Shown here piece after piece: positions 1 through 5,702 of a stretch of DNA of 5,702 bases (position 1 is its first letter; every line of letters starts with the position of its first letter). The notes below the pieces were generated by a model. The model was not told the DNA's origin and did not search any database. It worked only from the letters and a program-made list of their open reading frames with translations. Origin of the DNA: an uncultured Treponema sp. Lineage in GTDB: Bacteria; Spirochaetota; Spirochaetia; Treponematales; Treponemataceae. Both the position numbers and the translations under genes were made by a program. Where the stretch lies: assembly GCA_945833725.1 (NCBI GenBank), contig CAMAFU010000133.1, positions 1-5,702 on the forward strand, given 5' to 3'.

Positions 1-4
1 GGAG
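1..4 (+). promoter_or_regulatory. Ribosome-binding site of the LpoB-like gene
   Basis: GGAG lies 11 nt upstream of the ATG at 16, an acceptable if slightly long spacing, and supports that start. An ATG at 9-11 is closer to the GGAG but is out of frame with the lipoprotein and has no matching coding sequence. The promoter, if there is one, lies outside the window. Confidence 0.6.
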
Positions 5-15
5 TACAATGAATT

Positions 16-621
16 ATGAAATTTAAAAATTTTTGTTTAATTTTCGTTGCTTTTGCTTTTTTTGGATGCAGTTCTTCTAATTCCGTTTCTCGAATCGACT
101 CTTCTACTCAAACAGATTTAAGCGGCTATTGGAACGACACTGATGTACGCATCGTTGCAGAAAGCCTTATTTCTCAATGTGTAAATGCCCCTGCCATTGC
201 TGCTTTTTCCTACGGCAAAAAACGCCAGCCTGTTGTAATTCTCGGTACATTCAAAAACCAGAGCGATGAACACATAGACACTTCCATACTTTCCAAAAAA
301 TTCGAAATTGCTCTTTTAAACAGCGGCAAAGTAGATTTTGTAGCTTCATCTTCCGAAAGGGCAGAAATCCGCACAGAAAGAAATGAGCAGCAGTCCTTTG
401 CTTCCGAATCTACTGCAAAAAGCATTGGCAACGAAACAGGTGCAGACTTTATGCTTATTGGAGCGGTAAAAACCATTGTCGATTCAATTTCCGGTCAGTC
501 AGCAAGAACATATTATGTTACAGCAGAACTTATCGACATCGAAACAAACAGAAAACTTTGGGCCGGCGAAGACAGCTCCATTAAAAAGCTTATAAAAACA
601 CCTGTTTACTACCGCTACTAA
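16..621 (+). CDS. LpoB-like lipoprotein (penicillin-binding protein activator family)
   Basis: This 201-residue protein resembles the LpoB family. In E. coli, LpoB is an outer-membrane lipoprotein that reaches through peptidoglycan to stimulate the synthase PBP1b. The N-terminus has lysines at 2 and 4, a hydrophobic stretch at about 6-16 and a relaxed lipobox FFGC, making Cys18 the probable lipidated residue. Loose lipoboxes of this kind are usual in spirochaetes. After a Ser-rich linker (19-32), the LpoB-type domain covers about 35-195. Recognisable blocks are DLSGYWNDTDVR (34-45), VVILGTFKNQSDEHIDTS (73-90), KVDFVASSSERAEIR (105-119), GNETGADFMLIGAVKTI (138-154) and YYVTAELIDIETNRKLW (166-182). 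The length is close to E. coli LpoB (213 aa). The coding sequence is intact, and its stop is 34 nt before the next (broken) gene. The family call is fairly secure. The spirochaetal partner synthase is unknown, so activation of peptidoglycan synthesis is inferred from the family alone. Confidence 0.85.
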   Translation: MKFKNFCLIFVAFAFFGCSSSNSVSRIDSSTQTDLSGYWNDTDVRIVAESLISQCVNAPAIAAFSYGKKRQPVVILGTFKNQSDEHIDTSILSKKFEIALLNSGKVDFVASSSERAEIRTERNEQQSFASESTAKSIGNETGADFMLIGAVKTIVDSISGQSARTYYVTAELIDIETNRKLWAGEDSSIKKLIKTPVYYRY

Positions 622-641
622 GTTTTACATAATTTTTGCCC

Positions 642-647
642 AGGAGG
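642..647 (+). promoter_or_regulatory. Perfect Shine-Dalgarno (AGGAGG) without a canonical start codon
   Basis: AGGAGG sits 8 nt upstream of an ATA codon at 656-658, exactly where an initiator is expected. The frame read from ATA begins IPVSKKNFLAF and gives a textbook signal peptide. The TTG at 651 is too close to the AGGAGG and opens a different frame that stops at TAG within about 35 codons. An in-frame ATG exists only at 692, too far from the AGGAGG, and starting there would remove the basic n-region of the signal peptide. This is the strongest ribosome-binding site in the window, yet it precedes a gene that looks broken. Confidence 0.7.
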
Positions 648-655
648 CCGTTGTT

Positions 656-1313
656 ATACCTGTTTCCAAAAAGAATTTTCTCGCTTTTTGTATGTGTCTT
701 TCTGCCTTTGCCGCTGTATTTGCTGGTGGCAAAAGCGATTCCCTTTCTTACAAAAAATTAGAAAAAAAGTATCCCCAAGTGAGTATTTTTTTTCGCTGGG
801 GCACGGTGCAAGCCTGTCCAACGCAGAAAGTTCTGCAAAACTTGGTATATGCCAGAGCCTTGGAGAAACCCTTTCCGGGGAACAAAAAACATTCCAGTCC
901 GACAGTTCCCTGGGAAGCAGGAAAGTTCTCTTTCCATCAACATAAACGAAACTGTTCTTTTTCAGCATATTACAGGCATAGAAATAAAAGAAACCTGGCA
1001 GGAAAAGAGTGGTGAATGGTTTGCTGTTGCAGTTCTTAACAAAAAAAAGGCCAGTGACTATTATTCTTCCCTTGCAAAAGAACAGGGGCAAAAAATACAG
1101 GCTTTAATTACAAAAGCAAAATTTTCCGCTCCTTCTCTGGATTCGGCAAATGTTTTTGTTCGCTACAATTTTGCTTCTCCCGTTATAGAAATTGCTTCCG
1201 GCAGTGTTGTAAAGCCCTTTAATCTTCAGGGGCGGGAAGGTCATGTTTCTAAAGAAGAAGCTGTAAACAGATGCATTACAAGAATCTGTCAGAAAATTAA
1301 AGAAGAATTCTAA
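656..1313 (+). pseudogene. Broken gene for an exported LPP20/FlgT-like protein (ATA start, two -1 frameshifts)
   Basis: No single frame covers this gene, but three consecutive segments read as one protein of about 219 residues. Segment 1 (656 to about 770) gives a signal peptide: basic SKKN, hydrophobic FLAFCMCLSAFAAVFA, probable signal-peptidase I cleavage after VFA, then GGKSDSLSYKKLEKK. Segment 2 (about 775-915, one base back) gives SEYFFSLGHGASLSNAESS, AKLGICQSLGETLSGEQ and KTFQSDSS. Segment 3 (about 915-1313, another base back) gives ESSLSININETVLF, ITGIEIKETWQ, GEWFAVAVLNKKKASDYYSS and ends at a TAA with QKIKEEF. The pattern of Ala-rich helix, SxNIN strand and WFAVAVL strand resembles LPP20/FlgT-N-type periplasmic domains; this is recognition by pattern, not by search. 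The first shift lies between about 762 and 785 (one C lost from the run at 773-776 would restore YPPSEYFF). The second lies between about 907 and 924 (one base lost from GGG or AAA). Unshifted reading stops at 1015, and after one shift at 945. Decay is the leading explanation. Sequencing error or recoding remain possible. Confidence 0.7.
763..801 (+). other. Slippery heptamer A AAA AAG followed by a stem-loop
   Basis: Positions 763-769 read A AAA AAG in phase with the signal-peptide frame, the same heptamer that drives -1 frameshifting in E. coli dnaX. After a 3-nt spacer, CCCCA (773-777) can pair with TGGGG (797-801). With A778 bulged out, GTGAG (779-783) can pair with TTCGC (792-796) using two G-U pairs, leaving an 8-nt T-rich loop. 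A -1 slip here leads directly into the second segment of the broken gene (VSPSEYFFSLG). Against function: the spacer is shorter than usual, no SD-like stimulator sits just upstream, and a second shift and a start codon would still be needed. The structure is visible in the sequence; its role is unproven. Confidence 0.3.
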
Positions 1314-1420
1314 AAATCTCCTCGCCGCCTTTTTTTAAGTATGCCTGCACATTCTCCTTCCTCCGTCTTTTTGGGAAAAATCACCTAAAACAAAAACATT
1401 CTTCTGCCGACAATCAAACT

Positions 1421-3871
1421 ATGCAGTGGTATACTTTTTTTATCGGACTAATTTTTATTTTAACTTCCTGTACGGCTTCGGCCCAATCATCAAAATCAAT
1501 TTACGAACTCCCGGAAGTTCAGGAAACAACTGTAGAAACAGCAAAACCCGGAAATGTACTTGCCGGGGCAAACAGTGGACTTTACAGGCTTACTTCAACA
1601 AAAACAGCAATTCCGCTGTGGACAGAAGGCAAAGTTTCAAAAATAATCCACACATATTCAAACAGCAGCTTAACTCAATCAGACCCAAATTCCTTACCGG
1701 AAGAAAATTTACAGCCTTTGCAGCGATGGTTCTTCCTCACTTCCAAAGGAATACTCACTTCCAGCGATTTAAAAGACTTTGAATACCGAAACAACGGTCT
1801 GCCTTTTTTAACAATGAAAGAAATTAACGGCACGGAATCTGTTTTTTCAACAAAACCTGCCCAGCTTAAAGATTTGGAAATTCACCCGGAAAACTCGGAC
1901 ATTCTCGTTACTTCAACAAAAGACAAAGTTTACATTACATACGACGGCGGCCTTAACTGGAAATCCCTTGGTTCAATGAGCAGTTCTACATCTGGAATAA
2001 AAGCCGTTTCCGTATGCACTATCAGCGGAAATCTTGTTGTTTTTATGGCACATCCTATTTTCGGTTTTTCATACATCCTTCCTCAAAGTGCCAAACCTGT
2101 CTGGAAAGACTGCAACGGCGGCTTTGAAAATATGAAAACCCAGACATATCCCGATGAAATTTCCGACATTTTAAGCGTCTGCATTGAAGAAAACGGTACA
2201 AAAAAAACAGAAGTTTATGTGAGCCAGAGTTTTATTCCCCGCCTTTATAAATTCAACTGGGAAACAAAACGCGGAGAACTTTTATATAGCGGCAAAGAAC
2301 CTGCCGACACTATAGACGGTCTTTTTTGGGATGGTGAAAAAGTTTTGTACACTAGACCAGGAGAAATTGCATCTTACGATCCTGTTTCAAAAACTTTAGG
2401 GTCTGTTCCCAAAAGCTATTACCTTTGGAAAGACTCCTTCAATGCCCTTGCACCGAAAGACAGTCTTTTCTGCGCATGGATTCCAGAAAACGAAACGGCA
2501 GATTCCGGCTATTCCTTAAGCGAACTGTGGCTTTTAAAGCCTGAAGTAACTGCCAATCAATACAGCGAAAAAGCTTTAGGCAAAAAATCAATCTACTGTC
2601 CGGCAAATCACCTTACAACTCAAGCCGGCATTGATAAATACAAAAAAATAATTCTGGAAAACAGCCTTAACAGCCTTGTAGTCGACATGAAAGACGATTA
2701 CGGTCTTTTAAGATATGATGCGAAAGATTCCGTAGTTGTAAAAAACGGATACATTTCAAAATATCATATCGACTTAGACAATTTTGTGGCTCAAATGAAA
2801 AAAGACAATATTTATCTTATAGCGCGGATTGTTGTTTTTAAGGACAAACATCTGAGCCAGATTGAAAACGGAAAGTATGCAGTCTGGGACAAAAAAGAAA
2901 ACAAGCCATGGATAGGTACAAAAGGTCTGGAGGACATAACAGACGAAGAAGGCAATGTAACCGGCCGTAAAATGACATACTACGATGAAAACTGGGTTGA
3001 TCCATATTCACCTGATGTATGGGAATACAATGTCAGGATTGCAAAGGAACTTATTTTCCGGGGATTCGATGAAATTCAATTTGACTATATAAGATTTCCT
3101 ACAGACGGAAGGAACATGGCAAATGCAGTTTTCCGCTGGAAAGACAAGGGAATGGACAAAGAAAGTGCCCTTCTGTCGTTTTTATCTTATGCCCGTAAAA
3201 ATATCGACGCACCTATAGGCATAGATATTTACGGGGCAAACGGCTGGTACAGGTCTGGAACAAGAACGGGACAGGATGTGGAACAACTTTCGGAATATGT
3301 TGATGTTATATGTCCAATGTTCTATCCCAGCCATTTTGAACAGAATTTTCTGGAATACGATCCTGTTTCAGAACGCCCTTACAGAATATATTATTACGGA
3401 ACCTACAGAAATACAGTTATAGGAAGAAACAGAATTATAATCCGTCCCTGGGTACAGGCTTTTTATCTGAATGTACGGTATGACAGACAGTGGTACAACA
3501 AAGATTATGTACAAAAACAAATTTACGGAGTCCGGGACAGTGTAGACAGAGGATATATGTACTGGAACAACATAGGCCGCTACGATGATATTTCTCCAGA
3601 TCCAGGCAAAAAAAGCTATCCTGGTTCAGCTGTAGAATCTCTGGAAGAATTCAGAAAACCGGCACTAAGCAGCGAAAATATGCTTTATCCCAAAAGTCTC
3701 ACAGACACAAAGGAAATAAAGGAACAGCAGGAATTAAACCTTTCACTTCTTGAATCTGTTCAAAAAAGCAACTTCAAGGAAAAGCCAAACAAACAGGATT
3801 CAGGATTTCCGTCTTTATCAGACATAAAAAAACTTTGGCAGGCTTACGAATATGACAAACACGAAATATAA
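1421..3871 (+). CDS. Large lipoprotein with BNR-like repeats and a DUF4015 glycosyl-hydrolase-like domain
   Basis: This 816-residue protein has a lipoprotein signal peptide (hydrophobic 5-15, lipobox LTSC, Cys17), so it is probably anchored in the cell envelope. Residues of about 50-370 look like a degenerate beta-propeller: an Asp-box TYDGGLNW at 173-180, a weaker TSSDLKDF with NNGLP at 113-128, and SGLYRLTS near 52-59. Residues of about 388-730 match the putative glycosyl hydrolase domain DUF4015, a predicted TIM barrel. It opens with KKSIYCPANHL and has SLVVDMKDDYG, IYLIARIVVFKD and the hallmark EIQFDYIRFP at 551-560 (Asp555 a candidate active-site residue). CPMFYPSHF, RPWVQAFYL and GYMYWNN (711-717) follow. 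A polar tail (about 740-816) is probably disordered or helical. No substrate can be assigned, and I know of no established activity for the family. The ATG at 1421 lacks a Shine-Dalgarno but is the only start giving the signal peptide. The gene end overlaps mnmE by 20 nt. The 107-nt gap before it contains a T7 run (1330-1336) but no clear terminator or promoter. Confidence 0.85.
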   Translation: MQWYTFFIGLIFILTSCTASAQSSKSIYELPEVQETTVETAKPGNVLAGANSGLYRLTSTKTAIPLWTEGKVSKIIHTYSNSSLTQSDPNSLPEENLQPLQRWFFLTSKGILTSSDLKDFEYRNNGLPFLTMKEINGTESVFSTKPAQLKDLEIHPENSDILVTSTKDKVYITYDGGLNWKSLGSMSSSTSGIKAVSVCTISGNLVVFMAHPIFGFSYILPQSAKPVWKDCNGGFENMKTQTYPDEISDILSVCIEENGTKKTEVYVSQSFIPRLYKFNWETKRGELLYSGKEPADTIDGLFWDGEKVLYTRPGEIASYDPVSKTLGSVPKSYYLWKDSFNALAPKDSLFCAWIPENETADSGYSLSELWLLKPEVTANQYSEKALGKKSIYCPANHLTTQAGIDKYKKIILENSLNSLVVDMKDDYGLLRYDAKDSVVVKNGYISKYHIDLDNFVAQMKKDNIYLIARIVVFKDKHLSQIENGKYAVWDKKENKPWIGTKGLEDITDEEGNVTGRKMTYYDENWVDPYSPDVWEYNVRIAKELIFRGFDEIQFDYIRFPTDGRNMANAVFRWKDKGMDKESALLSFLSYARKNIDAPIGIDIYGANGWYRSGTRTGQDVEQLSEYVDVICPMFYPSHFEQNFLEYDPVSERPYRIYYYGTYRNTVIGRNRIIIRPWVQAFYLNVRYDRQWYNKDYVQKQIYGVRDSVDRGYMYWNNIGRYDDISPDPGKKSYPGSAVESLEEFRKPALSSENMLYPKSLTDTKEIKEQQELNLSLLESVQKSNFKEKPNKQDSGFPSLSDIKKLWQAYEYDKHEI

Positions 3872-5270
3872 TCCGGAGGAACCTATAGCGGCAGTTGCAA
3901 CAGCTCTGGTTCCCGCAGCCCTTGGAATAATCCGTGTAAGCGGAAAAAATTCAATAAAACTTTTATCAGGCTGTTTTTCCAGACCAGAAGTTCTGTTAAA
4001 GGCAGAAGGCAACACAATTGTTTACGGCTGGATTACAGACAAAACAGACTCTTCATCCGGAAAAGTGCAGAAAATTGATGAAGTGTTAGTTTCTGTTTTT
4101 AGGGCACCAAAATCTTTTACGGGAGAGGAAATGTGCGAAATTTCCTGTCATGGGGGAATTGCCGTTATAAATTCAATTCTTCATCTTCTTCTTAAAAACG
4201 GTTTTCGTCCTGCAGAAAAAGGTGAATTTACATTCCGTGCATTTATAAATGGAAAAGCCGATTTAACAAAAGCTGAAGCCGTAAAAGAAATAATTGATTC
4301 AAAAACAGACTCCAGCCGCTCCCATGCCGCCGGACGATTAAACGGAAACCTTTTTTCAGAAATAGAAAACATCAAAAAAGAAATTGTTGATACACTGGCT
4401 GCCATAGAAGTTGATATTGAATATCCCGAAGATGAAGAAACAATCGCAGACAGTTTTAATCCTGAAAAACTCAAAAATGCCCGCAATACTTTGCAGCAAC
4501 TGGCAAATTCATGGAAGACAGAAAAAATATATCAGGAAGGCGCAAAAATTGTTCTTGCAGGAAAAACAAATGCCGGAAAATCATCACTTTTTAATGCTCT
4601 TTTAAAAGAAGACCGTTCCATTGTAAGCGATATAGAAGGAACAACACGGGACTGGATTGAAAGTCAGGTGAATTTTAACGGCATTCCGGCCAGAATATTT
4701 GACACAGCAGGTCTGCGGCTTACCGACGATGTAATTGAAGCAAAAGGTGTTGAACTTACAAAAAATCTTGCCGATGAAAGCGATTTGCTTCTTTATCTTG
4801 TAGATTCAAGTGCAGGTCTTTCCAACGATGATAAAGATTTCCTTCAGAACAGACTAAAAACCCGGGGGTTAATAGTCTTCAACAAAAACGATAAAGCCAC
4901 CGCTCAAACATGCGATTCCGGCGAGTTAAAAAAACTCAATCAAAATATCGAAGGAATTTGTTCAATTTCAGCAAAAAACGGCAATGGCATAGGAGAATTG
5001 TGTGCTTCTGTAAGTTCAATTCTTCTGTCCGACAAAACAGCCCGCTCAGAAACAGCAGGCTTAGGCTCCCAGCGGCAGAAAGACCTGGTAGAAGAAGCAT
5101 TGGAACGGGTAAATCATGCACTGGAAATTACGGAAGACGAAACTTACGGGCTGGATGCCGTAGTTCAGGATTTAGAAGATGCACTGGACAATCTGGGCGA
5201 AATAACAGGCGAAGTAACTTCCGACGACATACTTTCTTCTATATTCTCCAACTTCTGCGTCGGAAAATAA
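3852..5270 (+). CDS. mnmE: tRNA uridine-5-carboxymethylaminomethyl modification GTPase MnmE (TrmE)
   Basis: With its partner MnmG (not in this window), MnmE installs the carboxymethylaminomethyl group on wobble uridine 34 of certain tRNAs, using a folate-derived one-carbon unit, GTP and glycine or ammonium, in the cytoplasm. The 472 residues (E. coli has 454) show the whole family layout. The N-terminal folate-binding domain has PAALGIIRVSG, EMCEISCHGG (CHGG at 99-102) and GEFTFRAF (124-131). A helical domain is split around a Ras-like G domain with G1 GKTNAGKS (237-244), G2 GTTRD (263-267), G3 DTAGL (284-288), G4 NKND (344-347) and G5 SAK (373-375). The C-terminus ends FCVGK, with the conserved catalytic-region Cys469. 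Asn240 in G1 matches the residue that coordinates potassium in the K+-activated E. coli enzyme. The ATG at 3852 fits the family N-terminus; upstream is only a weak GGCAGG (3837-3842). The 20-nt out-of-frame overlap with the upstream lipoprotein gene suggests translational coupling. The gene appears intact and ordinary. Confidence 0.98.
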   Translation: MTNTKYNPEEPIAAVATALVPAALGIIRVSGKNSIKLLSGCFSRPEVLLKAEGNTIVYGWITDKTDSSSGKVQKIDEVLVSVFRAPKSFTGEEMCEISCHGGIAVINSILHLLLKNGFRPAEKGEFTFRAFINGKADLTKAEAVKEIIDSKTDSSRSHAAGRLNGNLFSEIENIKKEIVDTLAAIEVDIEYPEDEETIADSFNPEKLKNARNTLQQLANSWKTEKIYQEGAKIVLAGKTNAGKSSLFNALLKEDRSIVSDIEGTTRDWIESQVNFNGIPARIFDTAGLRLTDDVIEAKGVELTKNLADESDLLLYLVDSSAGLSNDDKDFLQNRLKTRGLIVFNKNDKATAQTCDSGELKKLNQNIEGICSISAKNGNGIGELCASVSSILLSDKTARSETAGLGSQRQKDLVEEALERVNHALEITEDETYGLDAVVQDLEDALDNLGEITGEVTSDDILSSIFSNFCVGK

Positions 5271-5331
5271 ATAGACGAGAAATAACGGAAATATTGCAGA
5301 ACCGCAAAAAAAGCATTATCCTCTACTGACT

Positions 5332-5702
5332 ATGAATATTACCGCTTTTCTGGCATTATGTCTTATTCCCGTTGTTGCTGTGTTCCTTATTTTTATAATT
5401 GCAGTTCCAGAAATGAAACTTCGGTATGCCCTTTCAGCCTGTGTTTTAGGAGCAATAACCATATTCCCTGCCACAATGCTCCAGTATTTTCTTATGAACC
5501 TTCCAATTTTTCTTTCGGAAACAGTTATAAGCCTTCTTGTTACAGCCATAATATTTAACGGTCTTGTAGAAGAAACATTTAAAATGCTTTTTATATCTTT
5601 CATTCCTCAAAAAAAAATTACCCTTGCCGTATTCTTCAGCTGTGCAATTTTAGCAGGCATAACTTTAGGCAGTTTGGAATCTATAATTTACCTTATAAAA
5701 AA
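5332..5702 (+). CDS. PrsW-family intramembrane metalloprotease, N-terminal part (runs off the window)
   Basis: The first 123 codons of a multi-pass membrane protein are present, with no stop before the window edge. Hydrophobic segments lie at about 5-26, 33-52, 58-78 and 95-115. Segment three leads into NGLVEETFKMLF, where EETFK (80-84) is the EExxK motif of the PrsW family. AGITLGSLESIIYL follows; LGSLE (112-116) corresponds to the second family motif FxxxE, with Leu in place of Phe and Glu116 retained. The third motif (HxxxD) would lie beyond the window. Bacillus PrsW performs site-1 cleavage of the anti-sigma factor RsiW, and the family belongs to the CAAX-protease-like membrane enzymes; the substrate here is unknown. 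The start is the first ATG of the frame, 61 nt after the mnmE stop. The frame is open upstream to a TAG at 5272 but offers no other good start. No Shine-Dalgarno is visible, so initiation may rely on readthrough transcription from mnmE or an unusual leader. Confidence 0.8.
   Translation, partial: MNITAFLALCLIPVVAVFLIFIIAVPEMKLRYALSACVLGAITIFPATMLQYFLMNLPIFLSETVISLLVTAIIFNGLVEETFKMLFISFIPQKKITLAVFFSCAILAGITLGSLESIIYLIK

Noticed and set aside
654..1091. 145-codon open frame on the minus strand
   Set aside because: It lies opposite the broken gene, whose plus-strand blocks read as a convincing exported protein. Its composition is unremarkable, with no recognisable domain or clear ribosome-binding site. 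It is a shadow.
849..1313. A separate intact gene starting at the ATG at 849
   Set aside because: The ATG has no ribosome-binding site, and its first ~22 codons (MPEPWRNPFRG...) overlap the better block in another frame (SLGETLSGEQKTFQ). The true C-terminal segment begins only around 915.
1330..1336. T7 run after the broken gene as a rho-independent terminator
   Set aside because: The bases before it (CTCGCCGCC) form no hairpin with nearby upstream sequence.
3867..3872. Perfect TATAAT as an internal promoter, with GGAGG at 3875-3879 as a ribosome-binding site
   Set aside because: The hexamer 17 nt upstream (TTACGA) matches the -35 consensus at only 3 of 6 positions, transcription would begin inside mnmE, and no start codon follows the GGAGG. 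Probably chance in AT-rich coding sequence.
5294..5306. TTGC...GCAA hairpin after mnmE as a terminator
   Set aside because: The stem is only 4 bp and is followed by A residues rather than T residues, so it does not fit a terminator on the + strand.
5316..5603. 95-codon minus-strand open frame at the right end
   Set aside because: It overlaps the plus-strand membrane protein carrying the EExxK motif and multiple membrane segments, and shows no domain of its own.

Overview
The window looks like a chromosomal segment from a spirochaete of the genus Treponema or a close relative. This is inferred from the moderately AT-rich, A-rich coding style, two lipoproteins with relaxed spirochaete-type lipoboxes, and the character of the LpoB-like and glycosidase-like proteins. 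No database search was possible, so the assignment is a judgement. All supported genes lie on the + strand. I see no mobile element, CRISPR array, tRNA or rRNA.

Layout: (1) 16-621 encodes a small LpoB-type lipoprotein, complete, with a GGAG ribosome-binding site at the window edge. (2) 656-1313 is the remains of a gene for an exported LPP20/FlgT-like protein. A perfect AGGAGG precedes it, but the expected start codon reads ATA and the coding signal moves through all three forward frames (two -1 shifts). (3) 1314-1420 is a short gap with a T7 run but no convincing terminator or promoter. (4) 1421-3871 encodes an 816-residue lipoprotein with a BNR-like (Asp-box) N-terminal half and a DUF4015-type glycosyl-hydrolase-like TIM-barrel half. 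(5) 3852-5270, overlapping the previous gene by 20 nt, is mnmE (trmE), the tRNA wobble-uridine modification GTPase, complete with all G motifs and the C-terminal FCVGK. (6) From 5332 to the right edge is the 5' part of a multi-pass membrane protein with the EExxK signature of PrsW-family intramembrane proteases.

The genes are co-directional with gaps of 34 nt, about 107 nt, a 20 nt overlap and 61 nt, so they could be one or two transcription units. Three or four products are envelope proteins: a lipoprotein activator of peptidoglycan synthesis, a periplasmic protein, a lipoprotein with a carbohydrate-active-like barrel, and a membrane protease. mnmE is the housekeeping member. The window is mostly ordinary. 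The point most worth checking is the three-frame gene at 656-1313, which could be a decayed gene, an assembly or sequencing artefact, or (less likely) a recoded gene, because one of its shifts coincides with an in-frame A AAA AAG slippery heptamer followed by a hairpin.
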